Shown: positions 31,879 to 42,275 of the stretch, piece by piece | Numbering within the stretch: position 1 is the stretch's first letter | How the letters are laid out: every line of letters starts with the position of its first letter | NCBI RefSeq assembly: GCF_030127105.1 | Contig: NZ_CP126161.1 | Coordinates: 1,984,001-2,048,000 of the forward strand | Source: Haloarcula pelagica | Lineage (GTDB): Archaea; Halobacteriota; Halobacteria; Halobacteriales; Haloarculaceae | Length of the DNA stretch: 64,000 nt | Direction of reading: 5' to 3' | Translations under genes and position numbers: made by a program | The notes under the pieces: model-generated | Database searches by the model: none | What the model was told of the DNA's origin: nothing | Seen by the model: only the letters and a program-made list of their open reading frames with translations

Positions 31879-33143
31879 CGATCTCCGTTCGCCACCGTCT
31901 CCCGGTCGATGTCGGGATCGTCTGCGTCGACCGTGAGGTTCTCCTCCGAACCGCCCTGGGCCGAGCGTGTGTCTGCGTCCGAGCCGCGAACGGGTGGCTC
32001 TGCGTCCGCTTCCGCGTCTCCCGATGGGGGTGTGAACCACGATATCGGGTCCCGGAAGTTGAGGTCGATCCGAGCCGGCGGGTACGCCATCGCGACGATG
32101 GATCGCAGCAGTGACTCGCTCTCGTGGCTGTACGAGAAGTAGAGTTCGCGTAACGGGAACACCATCTCGCCGACCTGTGCGGGTTGGCACGTGGACGGCT
32201 CCCACGGCAGATCGAGGAGCTCGGATACGATCGAGGAGACGAACCGGTAGCCAGACTGACTCGCGAGCGCGTACGATGCCCAGAGCTTCGGGTTCACCTC
32301 CATCAGGACGAACGAGCCGTCGGGGCGACGCTTGAACTCGACTAGGGCGGGACCGTTCCAGTCGAGCCCGTCCAACAGCGCGATGGTCGCAGCTTCGAGG
32401 GCCGGGTGGCGGTAGATGCGGACCCGCGTCCCGCTCCCGCCCGCTCGGGGAACGGAGCGAAGTTCCTCGTGCTCGAACAGCATCTTGAGGTCGCCGTCGC
32501 AGTAGAGGACGCCACAGCCGAACGTCCGAGGGTCGTCGATGAACTCCTGAACGAGGATATCGTCGGTTGCTTCCTCAGCCAGGTCCTCGTACGTCGACCA
32601 GAACGCCGCCGGCTCGTCGACTTTCGCCGTCATGGTCTCTCCGCATTCGTGGCGGGCTTTCAGGAACACCGGGAACGGAAGCTGATCGATGCTGCCGGGT
32701 CGACCCTGTTCGTCCAGCGTCGTGACCTGGGTCGTGTAGTCGTCGGGCGTGTCGATACCGCAGTCGTCGGCGAGCGAGAGTGTCGCACGCTTGTCGACCG
32801 CGGTCGATAACGGCTCCGTCGGAGGGAGGCAACAGCGGATCGAACCTGGGAGTCGGTCCCGTAGCCCGTCGAGTGTCACGACCGATTGATAGCCGACCGG
32901 CAGGACGACATCCGGTTCGTGTGACCAGATGATCTCGAGCAGCTCCTCGCCGTACCCGTCCGCCTCGGGATCTGCCGTGACGCCGATATCGCAGTACTTC
33001 GAGCGGAGCAGTCGGCTGTTCCCGGCCGACCCGATGCCGACGATCGTCGCGTCCAGGTCCTCGGAGAGTTCGGTCGCGACCTGGATGGCGTTGTCGTAGT
33101 CTCCGTCGAGGACTATCACCCGCGGGGGTCTCTGGTCACTCAT
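31875..33143 (-). CDS. ATP-grasp ligase-like protein
   Basis: 422 aa. N-terminal pre-ATP-grasp Rossmann-like domain (VIVLDGDYDNAIQVATELSEDL), ATP-grasp core from about 115: the lysine strand FPVFLKARHECGETMTAKV, the ILVQEFIDD hinge, and the metal-binding VEFKRRPDGSFVLMEVNPKLWAS (about 300). An acidic, Asp/Glu-rich 70-residue tail follows. Resembles carbamoyl-phosphate-synthase-like and D-alanine ligase-like ATP-grasp proteins that join a carboxylate to an amine. Starts 5 nt after the GNAT gene, so it is in the same operon. Confidence 0.82.
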   Translation of the reverse strand: MSDQRPPRVIVLDGDYDNAIQVATELSEDLDATIVGIGSAGNSRLLRSKYCDIGVTADPEADGYGEELLEIIWSHEPDVVLPVGYQSVVTLDGLRDRLPGSIRCCLPPTEPLSTAVDKRATLSLADDCGIDTPDDYTTQVTTLDEQGRPGSIDQLPFPVFLKARHECGETMTAKVDEPAAFWSTYEDLAEEATDDILVQEFIDDPRTFGCGVLYCDGDLKMLFEHEELRSVPRAGGSGTRVRIYRHPALEAATIALLDGLDWNGPALVEFKRRPDGSFVLMEVNPKLWASYALASQSGYRFVSSIVSELLDLPWEPSTCQPAQVGEMVFPLRELYFSYSHESESLLRSIVAMAYPPARIDLNFRDPISWFTPPSGDAEADAEPPVRGSDADTRSAQGGSEENLTVDADDPDIDRETVANGDR

Positions 33144-33148
33144 GTCGT

Positions 33149-34258
33149 TCAGTCCCTGTCCTGTTCGGTGAACGTCGTTCGCCAGTTCGACCCGTCAGCG
33201 AGCTCGCCGACAGGGAGTCGATCGGCCTCAGAATCGCTCGTGAGCGGACGTACCGCCATCTCGGTTGGCGTCCGGAACCGGGAGACGATCGGGGCTTCGT
33301 CGGGGACGAATCCGAACCGCGAGAGGAGCGGAGACGGGAGCGTCGATCCGGAGACGGCCAGGACGCTCGCGTCGGCGTTGTCGGAGACGATAGTCGCGAT
33401 CAGTCGTCCGAATGCCGGTTCGCCCGGACCCGCCGGGAGTGCATCCATGAGTTTGACTTTCCGTCCGTTCCTCGTGCGGGTGACGATGGCGGCGACGGGC
33501 TCGCCATCGCGTGAGGCGACGTACGTCGTGTCCTCGTAGGCGGGGTCGGCGAACCACCAGCGATAGAAGGCGCTGTCTCGCTGGACGTGGAACCGTCGAG
33601 GTGGGGCGGTTTCGTAGAGGGTTTCCAGCGTCTCCGCCGGCACCGTCTCGTAGCGGTCGACCTCGACGGAGTCGTCACTGGACGACCGACGGGCCCCGAC
33701 GACACCCAGCGCCCCGCGTGCGATCGCGTTCATCGTCCGGCCGAGTGTCCGCCTCCCTACCCCCGCGTCTCCCGGGGTGAGGAGTTCGGCGGGGCGCTGG
33801 ACCCGGTAGTGGGTCACGACGCGGTCGAGGGCCGACCAGCCGAGGTCACGCTGGACCGACAGGGCGCCGGGGTTCGGGAAGTTGAAGAAGAACGCCGGCT
33901 CGCCGTCTTCGTACCGATCGATGGCGCTCCGGGTGATCCGTGTGTACAGTCCCTTTCGGCGGTGGTCGGGGTGGACCATCGCGTCGGCCGGCTGAAGCGC
34001 GAGGACTGACCGGTCACCTCGGCGTATCCGGGCTGGGACGTACGCCTGGGTGCCGACGATCTCGCCGCCGTGAGTAGCGACGTTGATCGGAACGTGCGAG
34101 AGGAACGGATCGTCGACGTACTTCCAGTCGAACCAGTCGGGGGTGGGGCGTCTGTCCCACTCGGTCTCGTACAGCGAGAGTATCCCGTGGCGGTCGTCCC
34201 GTTGGAACCACCGAACCTCGTACTCGTCAGAACCCTCTTTTTGTTCTTTGACGCCCAT
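33149..34258 (-). CDS. GNAT family N-acetyltransferase-like protein (two-domain)
   Basis: 369 aa from ATG at 34258; a GTG one codon earlier is possible. The N-terminal GNAT domain has the acetyl-CoA loop MVHPDHRRKGLYTRITRSAI (about residues 92-111) preceded by VGTQAYVPARIRRGDRSVLAL. The C-terminal half (about 190-330) looks like a second, degenerate GNAT domain (DTTYVASRDGEPVAAIVTRTRNG...). Similar proteins occur in polysaccharide clusters. First gene of the island operon; a TATA-like GTATAAC lies about 30 nt upstream. Confidence 0.82.
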   Translation of the reverse strand: MGVKEQKEGSDEYEVRWFQRDDRHGILSLYETEWDRRPTPDWFDWKYVDDPFLSHVPINVATHGGEIVGTQAYVPARIRRGDRSVLALQPADAMVHPDHRRKGLYTRITRSAIDRYEDGEPAFFFNFPNPGALSVQRDLGWSALDRVVTHYRVQRPAELLTPGDAGVGRRTLGRTMNAIARGALGVVGARRSSSDDSVEVDRYETVPAETLETLYETAPPRRFHVQRDSAFYRWWFADPAYEDTTYVASRDGEPVAAIVTRTRNGRKVKLMDALPAGPGEPAFGRLIATIVSDNADASVLAVSGSTLPSPLLSRFGFVPDEAPIVSRFRTPTEMAVRPLTSDSEADRLPVGELADGSNWRTTFTEQDRD

Positions 34259-34600
34259 CACTGGACTACATCTTCTATTCGTCCATTTGTTATACGCGCT
34301 GTATCGGGGATTAGAGCACTCCTAACTCTCGTTTCTGTACGGGAGTCCACACCAAGTCGGATGTGTTGCCCTCGAGGGTGCCGTTATCGCGTGACCGACG
34401 ACAGCCCCCGCGCTTCCGACCTAGGCCGTCGATACTCCAACTCACACACGTTCTTGCGGTCACTCCGATCGCACCAATTGGGACAATACACCGGCCACAC
34501 TGTCGTGCGAGCGGGTGTGCAGTGATCTCCTGCTAAGCGGGACCACCACCGATCGACTCGCTTCGCTCGTCTTTCGACTTCCCGCTCGTTTCGCTCCGGG
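34259..34600. other. Gene-free, relatively AT-rich island edge with the GNAT promoter
   Basis: No gene supported. A minus-strand TATA-like element (GTATAAC, about 34289-34295) lies upstream of the GNAT start. The next 200 nt are less GC-rich than the surrounding chromosome and contain no recognisable repeats. The right end (34556-34600) has weak hairpins of the CTCGTTTCGCT type before the tRNA-Phe fragment. Confidence 0.5.
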
Positions 34601-34630
34601 AACGGGGACAGGTCGACCTTCAGTCGAGTA
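34601..34630 (-). pseudogene. Degenerate tRNA-Phe anticodon-arm fragment
   Basis: This 30-nt piece differs from the anticodon arm and T-stem start of the intact tRNA-Phe (68 nt away) by about three changes and keeps the GAA anticodon sequence. It lies 3' of the tRNA gene in transcript direction. It may be an old attachment-site duplication. Confidence 0.6.
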
Positions 34631-34667
34631 CGTAACGCTCTCGAATGCGGATCGCGTAGAATCGGGA

Positions 34668-34741
34668 TGCCGCCTCCCGGATTTGAACCGGGGACAGCTC
34701 GATCTTCAGTCGAGTGCTCTCCCAGTCTGAGCTAAGGCGGC
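34668..34741 (-). tRNA. tRNA-Phe (GAA anticodon)
   Basis: 74 nt, acceptor GCCGCCT/AGGCGGC, discriminator A. D-arm TAGCTCAGACTGGGAGAGC, anticodon stem CTCGA/TCGAG around loop CTGAAGA giving GAA (34705-34707), T-arm CCCCGGTTCAAATCCGGG. It is the right border of the island at 30552-34668. Confidence 0.96.
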
Positions 34742-34799
34742 GCGCACTTCCACCGATGGCCAGTGTATAAAAAAGGATTTCGAAAGCGGGTGGTCCCGG

Positions 34800-34919
34800 T
34801 CAGGGAAGGAACAGGTCCGCACTGTCGTAACTCGCTCCGCAGTCGTCACACTCGTACTCCGTACCGTTGGTCGTCGAGACATCGCCGTCACACCGAGGAC
34901 ACGTCGATCCGTCGATCAT
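34800..34919 (-). CDS. Tiny zinc-ribbon protein
   Basis: 39 aa: MIDGSTCPRCDGDVSTTNGT followed by EYECDDCGASYDSADLFLP. Two CxxC pairs (residues 7-10 and 24-27) form a minimal zinc ribbon of the small CPxCG-like zinc-finger proteins common in haloarchaea. Acidic outside the ribbon. No partner gene; it lies upstream of tRNA-Phe on the same strand. Roles of this class are mostly unknown. Confidence 0.75.
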   Translation of the reverse strand: MIDGSTCPRCDGDVSTTNGTEYECDDCGASYDSADLFLP

Positions 34920-35039
34920 GCCTCGCGGTACCACAGACCGGGATAAATGGCTTTCGTCACGTGTTGGCACAGCGACAGCAGTGGCTGGCGTCTCGCCGTG
35001 TCCCGATGTCGCCCCGTCGTCGGTGCTCGTTTGCGCCGT

Positions 35040-35240
35040 TCACGAGTCGTTCGCGGAATGGGTCCGGGCGTCCTGCGCGAGAGCGCAGGGCTCGGGAGAG
35101 CGTCGCTCTCCCGGTGGATTCGAACCGGAGGAAGACGGACCGCTCGCTTCGCTCGCGGTTGCGACTTCCAGGGTTCGAACCGCCCGAGAGAGCGATTCAC
35201 CGCTCACGAGTCGTTCGCGGAGAATCTATGGGTCCGGGCG
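35040..35240. repeat. tRNA-Val-derived direct repeats and T-arm debris
   Basis: TCACGAGTCGTTCGCGGA plus ATGGGTCCGGGCG occurs at 35040-35070 and again at 35204-35240, where a 6-nt insert separates the two parts and the second part is the real 3' end of tRNA-Val. Between the copies are two T-arm-like pieces (GGTGGATTCGAACCGG at about 35113, GGGTTCGAACCGCCC at about 35171) and hairpins at 35072-35089, 35094-35112 and 35139-35159. No gene is seen in 34920-35228. Confidence 0.7.
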
Positions 35241-35302
35241 GATTCGAACCACCGACCTCGGCCTTGTAAAGGCCACGTCATAACCAACTAGACCACGGAC
35301 CC
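35229..35302 (-). tRNA. tRNA-Val (TAC anticodon)
   Basis: 74 nt, acceptor GGGTCCG/CGGACCC, discriminator A. D-arm TGGTCTAGTTGGTTATGAC, anticodon loop TTTACAA giving TAC, T-arm GGTGGTTCGAATCCGCC. Its 3' end is duplicated 170 nt downstream. Confidence 0.95.
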
Positions 35303-35385
35303 GCACTCTCCCGTTCCCCATCGGCAGGAATAACGCTTTCTCTCTCGGTCGGAACGCTTAGGCCCGCGCTGGCCCACCGTCCGGT

Positions 35386-35964
35386 ATGGAGCGACGCGCC
35401 GGTATCGTGATTCTGGGGACGGTCGCGCTGTTGGTCGGCGGGGCGGTCGTCCTCCAGTCGGGGTTGTGGGTCGACCTCGTCGGGACCGGCGACTACGAGC
35501 GCGGGACGGTCACCGTCACGGAGCGGACGACGCCGACCGCCGCGACACCGACGCCGACGGGGACGGCCACTCCCGGAACGACCGTCGCGGTCAGGCAATC
35601 CGACGCGGGGCCGACGCTGGCGACCGTCGAGGTCCGCATCGCGGACACGACGACGAAACGCTACGTCGGGCTCAGCGAGACCGACGAACTCGGCCCCGAC
35701 GAGGGGATGTTGTTCGTCCACGACGAGGCCGACACCCACGCCTACGTCATGCGGAACATGTCGTTCCCGCTCGACATCATCTTCGTCGACGCCGACGGCA
35801 CGATCACGACGATCCACCACGCGTCGCTGCCGCCGCCGGGTGACGAGACGTTGCGGCGGTACGAGGGCCGCGGGAAGTACGTCCTCGAAGTGAACCGCGG
35901 GTGGACCAACCGGACCGGCGTCGAGGTGGGCGACCGGGTCGAACTGCCCGCCGGCGTCGCGTAG
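35386..35964 (+). CDS. Membrane-anchored DUF192 protein
   Basis: 192 aa. One N-terminal TM (about residues 6-26), a Thr/Pro-rich linker (TPTAATPTPTGTATPGTT) and a DUF192 domain (about 75-190) with RYVGLSETDELGPDEGMLFVHDE, YVMRNMSFPLDIIFVDADG and YVLEVNRGWTNRTGVEVGDRV. DUF192 domains are small beta-barrels, probably ligand-binding, usually facing outside. Single gene, 39 nt upstream of the ABC exporter gene, perhaps co-transcribed. Confidence 0.88.
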   Translation: MERRAGIVILGTVALLVGGAVVLQSGLWVDLVGTGDYERGTVTVTERTTPTAATPTPTGTATPGTTVAVRQSDAGPTLATVEVRIADTTTKRYVGLSETDELGPDEGMLFVHDEADTHAYVMRNMSFPLDIIFVDADGTITTIHHASLPPPGDETLRRYEGRGKYVLEVNRGWTNRTGVEVGDRVELPAGVA

Positions 35965-36003
35965 CCCGACGGTCTTTTGCGCGTCCGGGCCGTCGTACCG
36001 ATA

Positions 36004-37926
<1,923 letters not shown>

Positions 37927-37997
37927 GTGTGCTTCCCGTCGGCCTCCCGGGCACGTCGGGTAAACTGTTATTACAGTGTGTCATGTAACGACGTAGC

Positions 37998-38447
37998 ATG
38001 GCGACCGCATATCTCGTGAGTACGGCGCTGATGGCGGTGCTCGCGGTCGCGGTGGTGGCATGGCTGATGAACGGTCGGCAGTGGTACCAGTACGCACCGC
38101 CGGCTCGGGACGCTGCAGGACTGCCGGAACCGGCCGACGCCGCGGACGGCGGGCCGATCGGCCGCCTGGCGAGCCAGCCGGCGGTCCAGCTCGCCGCCTT
38201 CGCCCTGCTGGTCGTCGCGGTGTTGGTCCTCCCGGTCGTCTACATCTCCGCGCCCGGCGGGAGTCAGCCGATGGTCGGCATGGCTATCGCCGTCGGCGGC
38301 GGCGCTCTGGTCGTCGGCTATCTCCTCTACGGGGTCTACGCCGCGGCCAGCGGGCGCGGTCATCCCCGATCGCTGGCGGTCGCCGAGTCCGCGACGGTCG
38401 GCGGCGCGCTCTTTCTCGTCGCCATCGTCGTTCGGCTCGTGATGTAG
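37998..38447 (+). CDS. Three- or four-TM membrane protein, unknown function
   Basis: 149 aa with TM helices at about 5-25, 65-85, 95-118 and 128-148 and a conserved-looking NGRQWYQYAPPARDAAG loop after TM1. No family recognised. It is convergent with the oxidase cluster, its end 65 nt from the end of the CoxIV-like gene. Possibly an accessory protein, from position only. Confidence 0.7.
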   Translation: MATAYLVSTALMAVLAVAVVAWLMNGRQWYQYAPPARDAAGLPEPADAADGGPIGRLASQPAVQLAAFALLVVAVLVLPVVYISAPGGSQPMVGMAIAVGGGALVVGYLLYGVYAAASGRGHPRSLAVAESATVGGALFLVAIVVRLVM

Positions 38448-38512
38448 GGCACGCCCGGAGACACGGGTACGTGTACCGTCGTCGGTGGCCGAAAACGCAG
38501 AGCAACGCGGGT

Positions 38513-38779
38513 TCAGACGATCGAGTACGCCGCCGCGGCGGTCAGCGCCAGCGCGGCCGTCGTTCCACCGAGGACGAGGTACGTCACCGCCCGGGGCTCC
38601 CAGCGCAGGTGCTGGTAGTAGGCGGCGACGCCGACGGCCTTGATGATCGACAACACCATGATGACCGCGAAGGCCAGCCAGTAGGCGCTGTCGACGAGGC
38701 CGGTGAACTCGACGACCGCCTGAGCGGTCGCGAAGGCGAACAACACGACGTATATCAGAGTGTATCCTTTCCAGTCCAT
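38513..38779 (-). CDS. Cytochrome c oxidase subunit IV-like protein
   Basis: 88 aa with three TM helices (about 5-25, 32-52, 62-85). MDWKGYTLIYVVLFAFATAQ, AVIMVLSIIKAVGVAAYYQHLRWEPR and its place 4 nt after the CoxAC gene fit the small prokaryotic subunit IV (CyoD/CtaF class), which stabilises the CuB site. Last gene of the coxB-coxAC-coxIV operon. Confidence 0.88.
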   Translation of the reverse strand: MDWKGYTLIYVVLFAFATAQAVVEFTGLVDSAYWLAFAVIMVLSIIKAVGVAAYYQHLRWEPRAVTYLVLGGTTAALALTAAAAYSIV

Positions 38780-38783
38780 TGTT

Positions 38784-41327
38784 CTAGAGGATGTAAAACA
38801 GCGGGAACAGGAACAGCCAGACGATGTCCACGAAGTGCCAGTACAACCCGAAGTACTCGATGGGCTTGTCGTCGCCCTGGTAGGCCCCGTTCCAGGCCCG
38901 GACGGCCATGTACGCACAGATTATCAGCCCGATGACGACGTGGGCGCCGTGGAGCCCGGTCGTCAGGTAGAACGTCGACGAGCCGATGTTCGTCGAGAGG
39001 TTCCAGCCGTTGGGGAACGCCGCGGTCTCGATGTGGAACAGGTGGTTCCACTCGATGCCCTTGTTGATGAGGAAGCCGACGCCGAGCGCGAAGGTCCCGA
39101 CCAGCGCGGCGACGGTGCCCCGCCTGCTCTCGCGTTCGGCGGCGACCATCGCGATGACGACGAGGAAACTCGACGTGAGCAACAGGTAGGTGTTGATCAG
39201 CCCCGGCATGGTCACGTGGGCCGCCGGGATCAGGTCGTGGTGCCAGTCCGTCCAGCCGTAGGCGACCCGGACGAAGGCATACGAGCCGATGAAGGCACCA
39301 AAGAGGACGATGTCGCTCGCCAGGAACGTCCACATCCCGAGTTTCATCTTCTCGACGCCCTCGAAGGGCCACCGTTCGGCGATCGCCATCTCGGGGGCGT
39401 GGAACGACTCGCGGGTCATCCCGAACAGCGAGGAGAACGTCGCCAGGCCGCCGGCGAGTGCCATCCCGACGTAGACGACACTGCCGGTCCGAACCCCGGA
39501 GAGCCCGAGGAACAGGACGAACCCGCCCAGGCTGATCAGGAACGGCCAGAAACTCGCGTGGCTGGCGTGGTCACCGCCGGCCGTCTCCTGTGCCGTTCCC
39601 AGTGCCGTTGCCCCCGTCGCAGTCACCGGCGTGGCCGTCCCGCCGTCGGTCGCGGTGCCGCCGTCGGCGGCGACCCCGTCGGTCCGCTTGGCGACCTCCT
39701 CGTCCGAGAGGAAGGAGAGCGAGCCGTCGGCGTAACTGGGCAGTCCCGGGAAGTTCTCCAGCGGCGGCGGGGAGGAGACCGCCCACTCGGCGGTGGTGGC
39801 GTACTCCCAGGGGTTGTCCCCCGCGTCCGCGCCCCGCCACAGCGAGACGAACAGGTTGTAGAACATGATGAGGAAACTCGCGCCGAGGATGAACCCACCC
39901 ACCGTCGCCATCGAGTGCCAGATCTGGAGGTCCTGGGAGTACTCGAACACCCGTCGGGGCGTCTCCCAGGCGACGAACATCGGGAAGTACAGCAGGTTGA
40001 ACCCGACGAAGTACACCGCGAAGTGGAGCTTCCCGAGGAATTCGTCGTACATCTTGCCCGTGATCTTCGGATACCAGTAGTAGAGCCCGCCAAAGAGTGC
40101 CGTCGCGCCCGCGACCATCACGTAGTGGAAGTGCGCGACGACCCAGTAGGTGCCCCGGAACTGGTAGTCGAGCACGATCGCGCCCAGGAAGACGCCGGTG
40201 ATCCCGCCGACGATGAAGAGGATGAGCGCGCCGAGCGAGAACAGGAACGGCGTCGTGAACCGGACGCGGCCTTTCGCCATCGTGTAGATCAGCGAGAAGA
40301 CCATCAGGTCGAAGGGCAGGGAGATGCCGATGGTCGTCGCCATGAACACCGTCTTGATGGGGAGGTTGATCCCGGTCAGGAACATGTGGTGCATCCAGAC
40401 GACGAAGCTCTGGATCGCCACCAACACCATCGAGATGATGAACCACTTGCGCCCGACCAGCCGGCGACCGGTAAAGGTCTGGAAGCACTCGGCCATCACG
40501 CCCAGCGCGGGGAAGAAGACGATGTACACCTCGGGATGGCCGAAAAACCAGAACAGGTGTGCCCACAGCAAGGAGGCGCCGGGGTTCTCGGCGCTCGTGG
40601 CCATCGTCGACCCGTCGTTGGCGAACTGGAAGTAGGTCGTCCCGATGATGTGATCGGAGGCGAGGATCATCAGCGCCGCCAGCAGCGCGGCGAAGGCAAA
40701 CAGCATCATCCAGACGGTGAGGTTGATCGTCAGCGAGAAGATCGGGATGTCCCGCATCCGCAGGCCCTCGGCGCGCATCCGGTACATCGTCGTCAGGAAG
40801 TTGACCGAGCCAAGCGTCACCGCGGCGGTGAACATGATGAGCGCGAGCACGACCGACGTGGCGCCCAGCCCCTCACCGGGGATGTACGCCGGCGTGTTCA
40901 GCGGCGCGTACATCGTCCAGCCGCCGGCGAAGGTCGTCCCCTGGAAGAAGGAGACGCCCATCAGGATCCCGGAGAACAGGTAGAGCCAGTACGACAGCGC
41001 GTTCAGCCGCGGGAAGGCCAGATCGTCGGCCCCGATCTGGAGCGGGACGATGTAGTTGGCGAAGCCGAAGGCAAAGGGCGAGATGAACCAGAACACCATC
41101 AACAGCCCGTGGGTCGAGACGGCCTGGTTGTAGCCGATCGAGCCCAGCAGGTCCGCGCCGGGCGTGATGAGTTCCAGGCGAAAGAGGAGCGCCAGCATCC
41201 CGCCGAAGACGAGGAAGAAGAGCGCGGTGATGAGATAGAGGATGCCGATGTCCTTGTGGTTGGTCGTCAGGAACCACCGGCTGACGGAGGATTTCGGCGG
41301 GAGGCCGTGGTCGTGGTCGTGGCTCAT
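38784..41327 (-). CDS. coxAC: Cytochrome c oxidase subunit I/III fusion (CoxA-CoxC)
   Basis: 847 aa. The subunit I part (about 1-560) carries the heme a ligand in AVSTHGLLMVFWF, CuB and tyrosine ligands in FGHPEVYIVFFP, the HH pair in VWMHHMFLTG and heme ligands in VVAHFHYVMVAG. A linker rich in Gly/Thr/Ala (about 560-600) leads to the subunit III part with seven TM helices, including LTTGLHGAHVVIG and YWHFVDIVWLFLFPLFYI. The enzyme reduces O2 to water and pumps protons. Its ATG overlaps the coxB stop by 4 nt. Confidence 0.96.
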   Translation of the reverse strand: MSHDHDHGLPPKSSVSRWFLTTNHKDIGILYLITALFFLVFGGMLALLFRLELITPGADLLGSIGYNQAVSTHGLLMVFWFISPFAFGFANYIVPLQIGADDLAFPRLNALSYWLYLFSGILMGVSFFQGTTFAGGWTMYAPLNTPAYIPGEGLGATSVVLALIMFTAAVTLGSVNFLTTMYRMRAEGLRMRDIPIFSLTINLTVWMMLFAFAALLAALMILASDHIIGTTYFQFANDGSTMATSAENPGASLLWAHLFWFFGHPEVYIVFFPALGVMAECFQTFTGRRLVGRKWFIISMVLVAIQSFVVWMHHMFLTGINLPIKTVFMATTIGISLPFDLMVFSLIYTMAKGRVRFTTPFLFSLGALILFIVGGITGVFLGAIVLDYQFRGTYWVVAHFHYVMVAGATALFGGLYYWYPKITGKMYDEFLGKLHFAVYFVGFNLLYFPMFVAWETPRRVFEYSQDLQIWHSMATVGGFILGASFLIMFYNLFVSLWRGADAGDNPWEYATTAEWAVSSPPPLENFPGLPSYADGSLSFLSDEEVAKRTDGVAADGGTATDGGTATPVTATGATALGTAQETAGGDHASHASFWPFLISLGGFVLFLGLSGVRTGSVVYVGMALAGGLATFSSLFGMTRESFHAPEMAIAERWPFEGVEKMKLGMWTFLASDIVLFGAFIGSYAFVRVAYGWTDWHHDLIPAAHVTMPGLINTYLLLTSSFLVVIAMVAAERESRRGTVAALVGTFALGVGFLINKGIEWNHLFHIETAAFPNGWNLSTNIGSSTFYLTTGLHGAHVVIGLIICAYMAVRAWNGAYQGDDKPIEYFGLYWHFVDIVWLFLFPLFYIL

Positions 41328-42178
41328 GCCGGCACCTCCTGCGGTGCAGTCAGGCTCGCGGGCGCCGCGGCGGGTGCGGTGGGGGCCACGCTCGCGGACT
41401 CGCGCGGCGCCAGACTCGCGGACTGGTTCGACGCCATCGCCGTCTCGTTGGGCGCGGACGTGTTCGCGTACCAGGCGTTGTACTCGTCACCGGGCATCAC
41501 CCGAACGGTCGCGGTCATCACCGAGTGGCCGCTCCCGCAGAGTTCGTAGCACTTGGCCTCGTAGGTCCCCGTCTCGGGGGCGGTGAACCACGCCGACGTG
41601 CTCTGGCCGGGGACCGCGTCGGTCTTGACCCGCAACTCGGGAATCCCGAAGTTGTGGAACACGTCCCGTGAGGTCACGTTCAACTCGACCACCCGGTCCT
41701 TGGGGACCCGCAGCGTCGAACTCTCGTACCCGTTGGGGTACCGGAACGTCCAGCCGAAGCGGTATCCCTCTACGTCGATCTCCATGGCGTCGATGTTGTC
41801 GCCCTCGGGCGCGGTCTCGACGTACAACAGCGTCGTGTACGTCCAGGCGATCAGCGAGATGACGATGATCGCGCTGATCCCGAACGAGTAGAACACCTTC
41901 CGCCCGCCCGACCCGCCCGTAGGCAGTTCGCCCATCGAGGGCCGTTCGACCTTGTCGGCGTAGGGGTCGTCCTCGCTCGCGGACTCGCGGTACTTGAGCG
42001 CGTGGTACATCGTGTACGCGACGACGACGACCCCGACAAGCGTCCCGAGTCCGAGGAACACCTCGAAGATACTGTTGAACACGTCGGCGGGAGCTCTGAC
42101 GCTCCCTCCGTGCAACGGCGCCCCGACCACGGTGTGTGGTATCACATATCCCGCCATTTCGTTGATGATATTCCGCAC
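41324..42178 (-). CDS. coxB: Cytochrome c oxidase subunit II
   Basis: 284 aa from a GTG (ATG at 42157, seven codons in, is an alternative). Two TM helices (about 35-57 and 97-119) and a periplasmic-side cupredoxin domain with CuA motif CYELCGSGHSVM (about residues 212-223) plus the distal His in DVFHNFGIPELRV. The C-terminal 45 residues are low complexity (Ala/Ser/Pro). First gene of the oxidase operon; a TTTATGTAA box about 30 nt upstream is a plausible promoter. Confidence 0.95.
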   Translation of the reverse strand: MRNIINEMAGYVIPHTVVGAPLHGGSVRAPADVFNSIFEVFLGLGTLVGVVVVAYTMYHALKYRESASEDDPYADKVERPSMGELPTGGSGGRKVFYSFGISAIIVISLIAWTYTTLLYVETAPEGDNIDAMEIDVEGYRFGWTFRYPNGYESSTLRVPKDRVVELNVTSRDVFHNFGIPELRVKTDAVPGQSTSAWFTAPETGTYEAKCYELCGSGHSVMTATVRVMPGDEYNAWYANTSAPNETAMASNQSASLAPRESASVAPTAPAAAPASLTAPQEVPA

Positions 42179-42275
42179 CGGGTATTAGTCATTATGGACA
42201 GCAGGATTACATAAACGGGTCGTCCGCCGTACATGTGCGGGAACCTTTTTACCCATTGGTATGTTACACCACATC

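Noticed and set aside
30595-34258. Reading the three-gene island as an ABC transporter or antibiotic-resistance locus
   Set aside because: No TM segments or ABC ATPase motifs occur in these genes; the domains are GNAT, ATP-grasp and a helical glycosidase-like fold.
34601-34630. Possible second tRNA-Phe
   Set aside because: Only the anticodon arm is present; flanks do not pair.
38760-41549. 930-codon plus-strand reading frame over the oxidase genes
   Set aside because: It is the complement of coxAC and coxB, whose heme and copper ligands are clear. The plus frame is rich in Asp/Arg/Gly as expected from shadow frames in GC-rich DNA.
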